NCBI GenBank assembly: GCA_016109435.1
Contig: JAEILR010000037.1
Coordinates: forward strand, 1-59,272
Length of the DNA: 59,272 nucleotides
Direction of reading: 5' to 3'
Origin: Methanomassiliicoccus sp.
GTDB taxonomy: Archaea; Thermoplasmatota; Thermoplasmata; Methanomassiliicoccales; Methanomassiliicoccaceae
In this document: piece after piece, positions 15,470-22,977 of the stretch
Numbering within the stretch: position 1 is the stretch's first letter
How the letters are laid out: every line of letters starts with the position of its first letter
Notes under the pieces: generated by a model
What the model was told of the DNA's origin: nothing
Seen by the model: only the letters and a program-made list of their open reading frames with translations
Database searches by the model: none
Made by a program: the position numbers and the translations under genes

Positions 15470-16777
15470 CTATACGACGATGGTCGATTGGATCCCCATG
15501 CGCTTCAGGGGCTTGGAGATGTGGCGGCGGGCGCATACCGGCGGCTCGTACCAGCCGGGGACCAGGCGGCGGTCCTCCGGGCGGAACACCGCCGAGGGGG
15601 CCTTGGTGCCGCACTCCCGGCAGCGGTAGCCGGCCCCGCGGCCGGCGGACCTCATCCTGCGGCCGCATTGGGGACAGCGGGGATTGGACACCTTGACCGC
15701 CGAGGGGGCCAGGGCCTTCACCTCCAGCTTCTCGATGTTGAGCGTCCGGGGGCTCTCCCTTAACTCGCCCATGACCCGGACCCGGTCGCCGGGACGCAGC
15801 TCGCGGACGATGTCCCGGAAACCCTTGGACGGCTCGTAGGCCGCGCCGTCCAGCGGCCCGGCCGAGGTCCCCAGGGCGACGATGACGTGGCCGCCGGGGA
15901 TCGTGCGTGGCGGCGCGAGGACCTCGCCCTCCACGTCGTAGGAGGAGTTGGGGGCCAGGTCGGTCCAGTCGGCGATGATGTGGTCGTCGGTGCCCTGATT
16001 GGTGATGAACATCATCCACCGGTCCACCTCCTCCGAGCCGATGGAGGCCTGGGCGGCGATGAGCTGGAGCGGCGAATCCCCGCGGACGCCGTACAGTACC
16101 GGGCAAGTGGTATGGGGAACGATGGCCGGACGGCAGGCGATGTGCTCATAGTTGTTGAAGGTGGAAGGGAACCGCTGGTCCAGTTGGGCGATGTCCCTTT
16201 CCGACACCTCCCTCGGCAGCCCCCAACGCTCCCGGCGGCGGTATGTCAGAACCTCGTAGGTGCGGTCCATGGGCCTCCACGCCGCGGCCGAGGCCGCGCC
16301 GATGAGCCCCCGGCCGGAGTTGATCTCGTAAGTGAGCGCGCCGACCTCCCTGAGCGCGGCCAGCGCCTCCTCCTTGTCGATGATCCGGCTGACCGCGCGC
16401 CTGTAAAGTTCCGGCGACGGAGGCCTCGGCGTCACCACCAGCCCGGGATCGGCATCGTCGGTCTGGGACCACCGTTCCATGACCGGCACGCACCGGTCCA
16501 GGACCTCGGACGCCGACGGCTCGCTTTTCGATCGGGCGTAGCAGAACAGGTCCCTGCCGTCCATGCGCCCCATCCACCGGGGATGTCCGGCGCCCTCGCC
16601 CACCCTGATGCATATCGCCCCGTTGCCCCTGGTCTTCCACGGCACCGCAGGGTTAAGGCGCACCAGCCGGGGCAGGCCGATGAGGTCCAGGTCCGGCAGC
16701 GCCCTCACCAGCTCGGTGGCCAGGAAGGTGGTGCACATCCAGGTGGACGAATCGGTGTCATCGGCGGCGATGTACAT
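15470..16777 (-). CDS. tiaS: tRNA(Ile2) 2-agmatinylcytidine synthetase TiaS
   Basis: A 435-residue protein starting MYIAADDTDSSTWMCTT, the TiaS kinase-domain signature with its aspartates. Next come a ferredoxin-like part, an OB-fold (about 290-365: YDVEGEVLAPP ... GDRVRVMGEL) and a zinc ribbon (CPQCG...CRECG, about 377-397). It attaches agmatine to C34 of the isoleucine tRNA that reads AUA, an archaea-specific step. All expected domains and normal length are present. Confidence 0.92.
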   Translation of the reverse strand: MYIAADDTDSSTWMCTTFLATELVRALPDLDLIGLPRLVRLNPAVPWKTRGNGAICIRVGEGAGHPRWMGRMDGRDLFCYARSKSEPSASEVLDRCVPVMERWSQTDDADPGLVVTPRPPSPELYRRAVSRIIDKEEALAALREVGALTYEINSGRGLIGAASAAAWRPMDRTYEVLTYRRRERWGLPREVSERDIAQLDQRFPSTFNNYEHIACRPAIVPHTTCPVLYGVRGDSPLQLIAAQASIGSEEVDRWMMFITNQGTDDHIIADWTDLAPNSSYDVEGEVLAPPRTIPGGHVIVALGTSAGPLDGAAYEPSKGFRDIVRELRPGDRVRVMGELRESPRTLNIEKLEVKALAPSAVKVSNPRCPQCGRRMRSAGRGAGYRCRECGTKAPSAVFRPEDRRLVPGWYEPPVCARRHISKPLKRMGIQSTIVV

Positions 16778-16807
16778 GGTCTCCGGTTCCGAAGGCGCGG
16801 ATAAGTA

Positions 16808-17167
16808 TCAATCCTTTCCGGTCCCCTTGCCCTGGGAGATCTCCTTAACGTACAGGAAATCAGGGTCGTCGGCAGAACGCTGCACTGTGACCCGGACCAG
16901 GGTGCCGTCGGGGACCGCCCCGGAGAGCAGGTCGGAGGGGCAGAAGGCGGTGGCCTCCCCGCCCGCCCCGTCCGAGAGGAGCAGGAGGAACCCGCCGGCG
17001 CAGGGGCGGCAGCTCAGGGCGATCGCCGAGATGGCCGCGGGATCTTCGTCCAGGTCGCCGATGCTCGACACCTGGGAGGGGGAGAAGTCGGACATGGCCA
17101 TCAGGCCCGCCACCGCCAGGATGGATAGGGCGAGGAGGCCGCGGGGGCTCGCGAGGAGGGCGCGCAC
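16808..17167 (-). CDS. Small membrane-anchored protein, possible OB-fold
   Basis: A 119-residue protein starting at GTG 17167, with one hydrophobic N-terminal segment (about 8-25) that could be a signal anchor. The remainder (IGDLDEDPAAISAIA ... FLLLLSDGAGGEATAF ... GTLVRVTVQ ... FLYVKEIS) follows the strand spacing of an OB-fold nucleic-acid-binding-like domain, often seen as tethered domains in archaea. Two cysteines (CRPC) lie near 53-56. Function unknown; the OB call is pattern-based only. Confidence 0.5.
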   Translation of the reverse strand: MRALLASPRGLLALSILAVAGLMAMSDFSPSQVSSIGDLDEDPAAISAIALSCRPCAGGFLLLLSDGAGGEATAFCPSDLLSGAVPDGTLVRVTVQRSADDPDFLYVKEISQGKGTGKD

Positions 17168-17258
17168 GTACCACCGAGCACGTTGATGATGACCAGGGTT
17201 CCCACTGCTTCTATGCTATGAGGATAATCTTGAATAGGCCATCGACCATTCCGACCGC

Positions 17259-17609
17259 ATGTCGAAGCCATATACCGTGCAGCATGCGGCGGCCATCTCC
17301 CTGGTGCTCCTCGCGGTCGGCGCGGTCATGCTGGTGGTGGGAGTGTTGGACCTCATGGACATCCGGTTCGTGGAGGTCGGTGCGTGGGGTTTCTGGCTGG
17401 TGGGCCTGGGCGTGGTGCTGATCCTGGTGGGGGTCATATGGTACGCGTCCTACCGGATCAACGTCCGCAAGTTCAACCAACTGATGGAGGAGAAGAGCAA
17501 GGCCGCCTTCGTGAAGAAGCTCGACGATGTCGAGTACCTCGCCTGGAAGCTGCCCCTGAGCTACGAAGAACGCCTCTCCACCAAGAAGAAGGAGTTCGGG
17601 ATCAAGTAG
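17259..17609 (+). CDS. Small two-helix membrane protein, unknown
   Basis: A 116-residue protein with two membrane helices (about 10-32 and 42-63). A charged cytoplasmic tail follows (RKFNQLMEEKSKAAFVKKLDDVEYLAWKLPLSYEERLSTKKKEFG) with a predicted helix. Tails of this type occur in small membrane proteins restricted to Thermoplasmata-like archaea (possibly the DUF3198 group, which I cannot confirm). ATG 17259 is the first in-frame start. It precedes the origin-box repeat at 17623. Confidence 0.55.
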   Translation: MSKPYTVQHAAAISLVLLAVGAVMLVVGVLDLMDIRFVEVGAWGFWLVGLGVVLILVGVIWYASYRINVRKFNQLMEEKSKAAFVKKLDDVEYLAWKLPLSYEERLSTKKKEFGIK

Positions 17610-17622
17610 GGCCAAGAGGGGG

Positions 17623-17643
17623 ACCCCTTTATTTCCATTGGAA
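17623..17643 (-). repeat. Origin recognition box-like repeat, copy C
   Basis: On the minus strand this reads TCCAATGGAAATAAAGGGGT, identical over 20 bases to the copy just before orc1/cdc6 and differing at one base from the copy at 19228. It lies on the far side of hflX, about 1.6 kb away, in inverted orientation. Confidence 0.65.
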
Positions 17644-17644
17644 C

Positions 17645-17698
17645 GCGCTAGCGGTACCGGGTTTGTTATCAGTTCTGTTCACTCGGTACCGCCGGCGC
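17645..17698. repeat. Long imperfect inverted repeat beside origin box copy C
   Basis: Arms of 15 bases (17645-17659 and 17684-17698) match except for two positions, one of which would be a G-U pair in RNA; the spacer is 24 bases. The inner part contains CGGTACCG in both arms. It lies between the 3' ends of two convergent genes (17259-17609 and hflX). It may end transcription for both or be part of the origin region. Confidence 0.45.
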
Positions 17699-17716
17699 TT
17701 CCTTTTCGATGCCCGA

Positions 17717-18982
17717 TCACAACGCCTGGCCCCTGAAGGCCACGATCTGATTGACGATCCGCCCGTGATCCTTCTCCCGACAGAAGAGATGTACTTCCAC
17801 ACCCTCGCCATATTTCACTTCCACGACCTCGGTGTTGGTGTGCAGCCATGAAAGGAAGGGCTCCACCCCCTCGCCGTGAGGGATGACGAACCGCATCTCG
17901 ACGGGGTATTGGAAGGTCGATATTATCGCCTTGACCAGATCGGGCATGCCCTGGCCGGTGCGTGCGGACATGGCCAGCACCTCCCTGGCGGGGATGAGGT
18001 CCTTCACCATGGCCTTGCTCCCCGGGAGATCGGACGCCAGGTCCCGCTTGTTGAGGACCACGATGAGATCGGACGCGTTCACTTCCGGGAACAGGACCCT
18101 CCTGGATGTCTCCACCTTCCTCGCCAGCTCCTGAGGGGGGTCCGAGGCGTCGACCAGGAGGAGGACCAGGTCGGCGGAGTAGACCTCGTCGATGGTGCTC
18201 TTGAACGACTCGATCAGGAAATGGGGAAGGTTGTCGAGGAAACCGATGGTGTCGGTCAGGAGGATCTGCTTGCCCTCTCCCTCCAGCCGGCCGGTGGTGG
18301 TGGAGAGGGTGGAGAACAGCCGGTCCTCGACCAGGGCCTTCTCCCTAGTGAGGGCGTTGAGCAGAGTGGACTTACCGGCGTTGGTGTATCCGGCGATCGC
18401 CACCGTGCTGAATCCCCTCCTCTTTCTCTGCTGCCGTCGGAGGTGATGGTCGACCTCCATCTTGCGCAGTTCGAGGTCGATCCGGCTCAGCTGCCGCCGG
18501 ATGAGTTCGTAGTAAGCGTCGGTCTCGTATTCGCCGGCGCCGAGGAACCCGGGATGCTCCCCGCCCTTGGCGTTGTGGATCCACTCCCTCAGGAGGGGGA
18601 TCTCATAGATCAGCCGGGCGCGGTGGACCTGCAGGCGGGCCTCCCGGGAGAAGGCCCGGTCGGAGAAGATGTTCAGGACCAGGCGTACCCGATCGATGCA
18701 CTCGACCTTGAGGCGGTTCTCGAGAAGAAAATGCTGGGACGGCTTCAGTTCGCCGTTGAACAGCACTGCCCCCACCGAGCGCGCCGCCAACAGTTCCTCC
18801 AGCTCCGCCAGCTTACCTTTCCCTACGAAGGTCTTGGGGTTCGGACGTCCTCGTTTCTGTATGACCTCGTATACGATGTCGTAACCGGCCGAGCGGGCCA
18901 GGTCCTCCAGTTCCAGAACGTCCTCGGTGAGGGTCACCAGAACGGCGGGGACCCTCGTTCGCTGATCCTTTTCCAACTTCAA
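17717..18982 (-). CDS. hflX: GTPase HflX
   Basis: A 421-residue ribosome-associated GTPase. The N-terminal HflX domain (about 12-180) contains NPKTFVGKGKL and the conserved RVRLVLNIFSDRA...EARLQVHRARL. The G domain follows, with P-loop GYTNAGKST near 198-206, DTIGFLDNLP, and NKRD near 311. Family members split stalled or stressed ribosomes. The start is TTG 18982; a second TTG six bases on is also possible. Its upstream region is the AT-rich part of the origin, so hflX and orc1 are divergent around it. Confidence 0.92.
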   Translation of the reverse strand: MKLEKDQRTRVPAVLVTLTEDVLELEDLARSAGYDIVYEVIQKRGRPNPKTFVGKGKLAELEELLAARSVGAVLFNGELKPSQHFLLENRLKVECIDRVRLVLNIFSDRAFSREARLQVHRARLIYEIPLLREWIHNAKGGEHPGFLGAGEYETDAYYELIRRQLSRIDLELRKMEVDHHLRRQQRKRRGFSTVAIAGYTNAGKSTLLNALTREKALVEDRLFSTLSTTTGRLEGEGKQILLTDTIGFLDNLPHFLIESFKSTIDEVYSADLVLLLVDASDPPQELARKVETSRRVLFPEVNASDLIVVLNKRDLASDLPGSKAMVKDLIPAREVLAMSARTGQGMPDLVKAIISTFQYPVEMRFVIPHGEGVEPFLSWLHTNTEVVEVKYGEGVEVHLFCREKDHGRIVNQIVAFRGQAL

Positions 18983-19226
18983 CTTATCTTTCCTTCCTTT
19001 TTCCTTACATTATAACGTAAGTATATTGCATTTCTCTTTCCTTCCCCTCCCTTCTTTCAAATTTTTTTCCGTTCCTTCTTCGTTTAGAAGGATTTCAAAG
19101 GTTCCACTTACCTCAGGCAGGTCCCCCTTCGTTCGCCAATCGGCGCACCCTCCTGAAGGCCACGAAAGCATGGCCAGCAGCTTCCTAGCACCTGCGTTTC
19201 CTCTGGGACCGGTGGTCTACTGTTAT

Positions 19227-19247
19227 CTCCAGTGGAAATAAAGGGGT
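19227..19247 (+). repeat. Origin recognition box-like repeat, copy A
   Basis: TCCAGTGGAAATAAAGGGGT followed by further G residues. The TTCCAGTGGAAA-type palindrome with a trailing G-string is the hallmark of archaeal ORB/mini-ORB sites bound by Orc1/Cdc6. Confidence 0.75.
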
Positions 19248-19359
19248 GGGGGTCTAGGGCAAAAATCGCAGCGCCCGGGGCTATCGCCCCTGGAAGATAC
19301 CTGTGTAAAAACTAAATTATACCCGCCCTATATTGGACCTAGGATAAGGCCCGACGGAT

Positions 19360-19380
19360 TTCCAATGGAAATAAAGGGGT
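19360..19380 (+). repeat. Origin recognition box-like repeat, copy B, abutting an orc1 ATG
   Basis: TCCAATGGAAATAAAGGGGT ends immediately before the ATG at 19381. Same orientation as copy A, 133 bases away. Its position over the orc1 translation start suggests that Orc1 binding could also repress its own gene. Confidence 0.75.
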
Positions 19381-19420
19381 ATGTCGGTGCCTTCTTTAAC
19401 TGAAAAACTGAGGGGTCCAT

Positions 19421-20656
19421 CTGGACGAAAGCATATTCCAACCTTACCTGAATTCCAAGAAGATCTTCCAGCGGAACCGCGAGATCCTCCGCCCGTCCTA
19501 CATCCCGGACGATCTCCCCCACCGCAAGGAGCAGATCAACCAGCTCGCCTCGATCTTGGTCACCGCCCTGCGCGGCGACCGCCCTTCCAACGTTCTCATC
19601 TTTGGCAAGACCGGGACCGGCAAGACCGCATCGGTCAAGTACCTGGGCAAGGAGATACAGAAGGCCGACTCGCAGTTCAACCGGGTGACCTACCTGTACA
19701 TGAACTGCGAGGTCGTGGACACCCAGTACGGAGTCCTGCAGAACATCGGCAACATGTTCATAAGCGACTTCAACGAGAGCATCCCCTTCACCGGATGGAG
19801 CACCGAGCGGGTGTACAACATCCTGAGGGAGAAGATCGACGAGACCAACCGGGTGGTCATCCTGGTGCTGGACGAGATCGACAAGCTGGTGTACAAGTCC
19901 GGGGACGATGTCCTCTACCACCTGTCCAGGATCAACGACGATCTCCAGCGCGCCAAGGTCTCGCTCATCGGCATCTCCAACGACCTCAAGTTCACAGAGT
20001 TCCTCGACCCCCGGGTCAAGAGCCGGCTGGGGGAGGAGAAGATGGTGTTCCCGCCCTACAACGCCGAGCAGCTCAGGGACATCCTGAACCAGCGTTCCGA
20101 CCTGGCGTTCTTCACCGGGGTCGTCGATGTCGGCGTGGCCCCGCTGTGCTCCGCGCTGGCGGCCCAGGAGCATGGGGACGCCCGCAGGGCGCTGGACCTG
20201 CTGAGGGTGGCGGCGGAGATCGCCGAGCGCAACGGCGACGATAAGGTCACCGAAGCCCACGTCTACAAGGCCAAGAACAAGATCGAGCTCGACTGCGTCA
20301 CCGAGGCCATCCGCACCCTGCCGACCCAGTCGAAGCTGGTGCTCATGAGCATCCTGCTCAACGAGGACCGGGGGGACGGCCGCCTCACCACCGGGGACGT
20401 CTACGAGACCTACCGCGACCTCAGCCAGATCACCGGGGTCACCGTGCTCACCCAGCGCCGGGTGACCGACCTTATCTCCGAGCTGGACATGCTGGGCATC
20501 ATCCATGCCCGGGTCAAGTCGTTCGGACGGGGCGGGCGCACCAAGGAGATCGAGTCGTCGGTCCCCAGGGTGGAGACCAAGAAGATCCTCGAGGAGGACG
20601 AGATCCTCCAGGCCCTCAAGAACTACCGGCCCAAGAACCAGACCACCCTTATCTGA
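19421..20656 (+). CDS. cdc6: Origin initiator Orc1/Cdc6
   Basis: An AAA+ initiator with Walker A GKTGTGKT, Walker B VILVLDEIDKL, sensor-1-like LIGISNDL, an RVKSRLGEE segment and a C-terminal winged helix (about last 120 residues). It binds origin boxes and loads MCM. The conserved N-terminal part (DESIFQPYLNSKKIFQ ... RPSYIPDDLPHR) is in frame upstream of the first canonical start (TTG 19556), back to about 19421. No ATG, GTG or TTG occurs there after the stop at 19409-19411. CTG 19421 is used here as a placeholder. ATG 19381 is in a different frame and would need a +1 shift or one base less in the G-run at 19412-19416. Confidence 0.85.
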   Translation: MDESIFQPYLNSKKIFQRNREILRPSYIPDDLPHRKEQINQLASILVTALRGDRPSNVLIFGKTGTGKTASVKYLGKEIQKADSQFNRVTYLYMNCEVVDTQYGVLQNIGNMFISDFNESIPFTGWSTERVYNILREKIDETNRVVILVLDEIDKLVYKSGDDVLYHLSRINDDLQRAKVSLIGISNDLKFTEFLDPRVKSRLGEEKMVFPPYNAEQLRDILNQRSDLAFFTGVVDVGVAPLCSALAAQEHGDARRALDLLRVAAEIAERNGDDKVTEAHVYKAKNKIELDCVTEAIRTLPTQSKLVLMSILLNEDRGDGRLTTGDVYETYRDLSQITGVTVLTQRRVTDLISELDMLGIIHARVKSFGRGGRTKEIESSVPRVETKKILEEDEILQALKNYRPKNQTTLI

Positions 20657-20775
20657 GGCCTGCCGACGGGGCGCCTCCGGCCGGCGACGTTCCCAACCTG
20701 CACATCGTTCTGCCGCCTTCCGCAGTATTGATGACCCGCCCCGATGATGGGGTCACCGCTTCGCAGGAGGGAGAT

Positions 20776-21000
20776 ATGCTGAACAGCTTTGACGGCAGAA
20801 GGCTGGAGGCGGTCGTCGAGGTCGGCGGCGGGTCCATGTGGACCGTCACCGCCAGGAGCCTGGACGAGCTGACGCGCAACGCCCAGGACATCATCGGCAG
20901 TGACCTTACCAAGGAACGCTACTACGTTCGCGAGGCGACCGTCGACGGCGCGTTCAGCAGCGAGCTGTTGTTCGACCTGCAGGCCCGCCTTCGCGGCTGA
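20776..21000 (+). CDS. Small unknown protein
   Basis: A 74-residue protein starting at ATG 20776, just behind a strong GGAGGGAG site (20767-20774). It reads as a compact alpha/beta fold: two strands (RRLEAVVEVGG, SMWTVTARS), a helix with ELTRNAQDII, a strand (ERYYVREATVDG) and a final helix. I do not recognise the family. An upstream in-frame ATG would add 16 residues but lacks a ribosome site. It is downstream of orc1 on the same strand, separated by about 120 bases. Confidence 0.5.
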   Translation: MLNSFDGRRLEAVVEVGGGSMWTVTARSLDELTRNAQDIIGSDLTKERYYVREATVDGAFSSELLFDLQARLRG

Positions 21001-21008
21001 CCGCGCCC

Positions 21009-21893
21009 CTAACCTTTTCCCCTCTGCCCCTTCCTCTTCCTGTAACGGTCCACCAGCATGTCGACCGCCACCGGCACGGTGATGATCAACACCAGGGCGA
21101 TCACCAAGTTCACCTGGCTGTTCTTGGGGGTATAGTCCGGAGCGCTCCCGGTGGCGTACAGCTTGATGAGGCCGAACCACGGCAGCTCGCCGCGGGCCTT
21201 GCCGATGATCCACTCCTCCTTGATGGGCTCCCTCACCGCGCTGATCCATTTCTGGTCGTACTTCCCCTGCAGGGTGCCGTCGGTCCCGGTGTACCAGTTG
21301 TTGTCCCCCATGGTGATGATGCCGCCGTGAGGCTGCCCGGAATAGGTCGGAGAGGTCATGAAGTCCAGCATCGCCTTCAGGTCCAGGACCACGGTCACTC
21401 CCAGGTACCCGATGTCATACAGCTCGACCGAGTCCTGCAGGTTCCACCACCGCTTCTCCTCCCCAGGCACCGACCACATCGAGGCCGGCACGCCGGCCAG
21501 CTCGGGTATGTCGAAGCCGCCCCCGGTGGAGTTGTACACCACCCCGACCAACGCCCGGTGGATGATGGGCTTGGACATCCCGGCCTTGTAATAGATCACC
21601 ACGTCCCCCGGCTCACCGTAGGTCGAGTGGCCGGTGGCCACCCCCTCGAGATAGGTGGTCACCTGGCCCAGGGAGCTAACCTCCTTCACGACGACGATGT
21701 CCCCGGTGTCGATCACCCCGATGGCGCTGTCATCGGCATGCTGCATGCTCTTGGACTCGATGACCACCATGGGAGGCCACACCCCGCTGTAGGCGAAAAT
21801 CCCGCCTAGCACTATCAGGAAGATCAGGGGGGCGATGATGAACGCCTTGAGGGAAGACCACCACCCGCCGGACCGTCCCTGGCTGGAAGGCAC
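21009..21893 (-). CDS. Signal peptidase I (archaeal Sec11-type, S26B)
   Basis: A 294-residue membrane peptidase with an N-terminal helix (about 15-37). The catalytic serine is in VIESKSMQH (Ser49), histidine in PIIHRALVG (about 111), and the aspartate-containing ITMGDNNWYTG is near 200. A C-terminal membrane helix (about 265-283) with a basic tail follows. Ser-His-Asp rather than Ser-Lys fits the archaeal/ER type, which removes secretory signal peptides. It is longer than minimal family members because of an insertion at about 118-190. A TATA-like stretch lies at 21915-21923 on the minus strand. Confidence 0.9.
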   Translation of the reverse strand: MPSSQGRSGGWWSSLKAFIIAPLIFLIVLGGIFAYSGVWPPMVVIESKSMQHADDSAIGVIDTGDIVVVKEVSSLGQVTTYLEGVATGHSTYGEPGDVVIYYKAGMSKPIIHRALVGVVYNSTGGGFDIPELAGVPASMWSVPGEEKRWWNLQDSVELYDIGYLGVTVVLDLKAMLDFMTSPTYSGQPHGGIITMGDNNWYTGTDGTLQGKYDQKWISAVREPIKEEWIIGKARGELPWFGLIKLYATGSAPDYTPKNSQVNLVIALVLIITVPVAVDMLVDRYRKRKGQRGKG

Positions 21894-21981
21894 AGGCTCT
21901 CAATAGAAAGGACACTATAATAGATTTGGCGGGTGGGCGTCGCGGAGCGGAGCCGGTCCGGAAGGGAATGATAAGTTAGAT

Positions 21982-22476
21982 ATGGAGGGGAAGGAATGGC
22001 CGAGCATGGACCGCCCGGACAACGACGCCTACTTCATGAGCATGGCCGAGCTGGTGGCCACCCGCTCGACCTGCCTGAGACGGAACGTGGGAGCGGTGGT
22101 GGTCAAGGAGAAGAGGGTGCTCACCACCGGCTACAACGGCGCCCCAAAAGGGCTGCGCCACTGCGCTGAGGTGGGATGCGTGCGGTTGCAGGAGCACATC
22201 GAATCGGGGACCCGACACGAGCTGTGCCGGGGGGTCCACGCCGAGCAGAACGCCGTCATCCAGGCCGCCTACTTCGGCGTCAGCATCAAAGAGTCCACGA
22301 TCTACACCACGGCCTTCCCCTGCGTGATGTGCGCCAAGATCCTGGTCAACGCGGGGATCAGGGAGATCGTGTACAAGGACGACTATATCGACGATCTCTC
22401 GGGCAAGGTCCTGGAGGAAAGCGGGGTCATTGTCCGCAAGTACCGTCCGATAAAGGCGGCCGACGTCCCGAGATGA
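21982..22476 (+). CDS. dCMP deaminase family protein (ComEB-like)
   Basis: A 164-residue zinc deaminase. It has HAEQNAV (about 83-89) for the zinc histidine and catalytic glutamate and FPCVMC (about 112-117) for the zinc cysteines. An additional CAEVGCVRL segment is typical of dCMP deaminases. The reaction converts dCMP to dUMP for dTTP synthesis. ATG 21982 opens the frame; ATG 22006 ([11 protein letters not shown]) matches the usual family start better and follows purine-rich sequence, so the first eight residues are uncertain. Confidence 0.88.
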   Translation: MEGKEWPSMDRPDNDAYFMSMAELVATRSTCLRRNVGAVVVKEKRVLTTGYNGAPKGLRHCAEVGCVRLQEHIESGTRHELCRGVHAEQNAVIQAAYFGVSIKESTIYTTAFPCVMCAKILVNAGIREIVYKDDYIDDLSGKVLEESGVIVRKYRPIKAADVPR

Positions 22477-22583
22477 AATTAAACGCCTCTTAAACTGGCT
22501 TAATATTTTAATTTCAGTTCCTAAATACATATTAGGAAAATAATTGCCTGGACCGCAAGGTGCCAGTATGACGTTTCACAAGT

Positions 22584-22593
22584 GTTTAAATAT
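22584..22593 (+). promoter_or_regulatory. TATA box of the ATP synthase operon
   Basis: GTTTAAATAT lies about 45 bases before the GTG start of the first ATP synthase gene. It is a clean archaeal TATA box in an otherwise GC-rich context, and a second AT-rich stretch lies near 22500. Confidence 0.55.
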
Positions 22594-22632
22594 CATGAGG
22601 CAATACTGAAGAAACCTTCCGGAGAGAGTTCT

Positions 22633-22977
22633 GTGGGCAAAGCTGAAACACTTCTCCAAGTAAAAGACGCTGAGGCCAAGGCCAAGCAGACGCTCGAGCA
22701 GGCAGAAGAGAAGCAAAGGAGCATCATCGCTGCCGCTCGTAGGGAAGCCGTGGATAGGTCGCAGAAGGCCGAATCGGACCTTCGTGCCAAGACCGAGTCC
22801 GCCCTCGCCCAGGAGAGAAAGGCGCTTTCCGCGCAACGGGAAGCCCTGCTCGTAAAGGGAAAAGAGGAGGCTGCCAAGATCGACGCCAAGGCCAGCGATC
22901 GGATACCCAGAGCAAAGCTCATGATCAAAAAAAGCTTCGAGAGGACGTTAGATGCTGCTGCCGGCCCCCATGAGTAG
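22633..22977 (+). CDS. atpH: A-type ATP synthase subunit H
   Basis: A 114-residue, almost wholly helical, Lys/Glu/Ala-rich protein (GKAETLLQVKDAEAKAKQTLEQAEEK...). This is the pattern of the H subunit (also called G), which pairs with E as the peripheral stalk. GTG 22633 is selected because GGAGAG lies just upstream at 22621-22626 and family members begin near this point; the upstream opening MFKYHEAILK would overlap the promoter. It is the first gene of the H-I-K-E-C-F-A-B-D operon, and its end overlaps subunit I by 26 bases. Confidence 0.82.
   Translation: MGKAETLLQVKDAEAKAKQTLEQAEEKQRSIIAAARREAVDRSQKAESDLRAKTESALAQERKALSAQREALLVKGKEEAAKIDAKASDRIPRAKLMIKKSFERTLDAAAGPHE

Larger units (their letters stand above)
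18983..19380. other. oriC: Candidate replication origin (oriC) between hflX and orc1/cdc6
   Basis: The intergenic stretch of about 400 bases contains no convincing gene. Its hflX side (about 18983-19090) is a strongly AT-rich, pyrimidine-tract region suitable for unwinding. Its orc1 side holds two directly oriented origin-box repeats (19228-19247, 19361-19380), a GGGGC/GCCCC hairpin at 19277-19290, and a TATA-like stretch near 19314-19322. An Orc1/Cdc6 gene beside boxes of the core TTCCAxTGGAAA...GGGG is the standard archaeal origin layout. No activity data are available from sequence. Confidence 0.75.

Noticed and set aside
17384..17851. 155-codon frame over the intergenic repeat and origin box C
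   Set aside because: It overlaps two supported genes and the inverted repeat; composition is shadow-like and it has no start signal.
19026..19241. 71-codon frame inside the origin region
   Set aside because: Phe/Ser/Pro-rich translation of pyrimidine tracts; the stretch contains an origin box and AT-rich DNA and has no ribosome site.
18983..19380. Possible tRNA, rRNA or riboswitch in the origin gap
   Set aside because: No cloverleaf, TPsiC-like or conserved rRNA segment can be seen; the only hairpin is the short GGGGC/GCCCC stem. No RNA gene was found in other gaps either.
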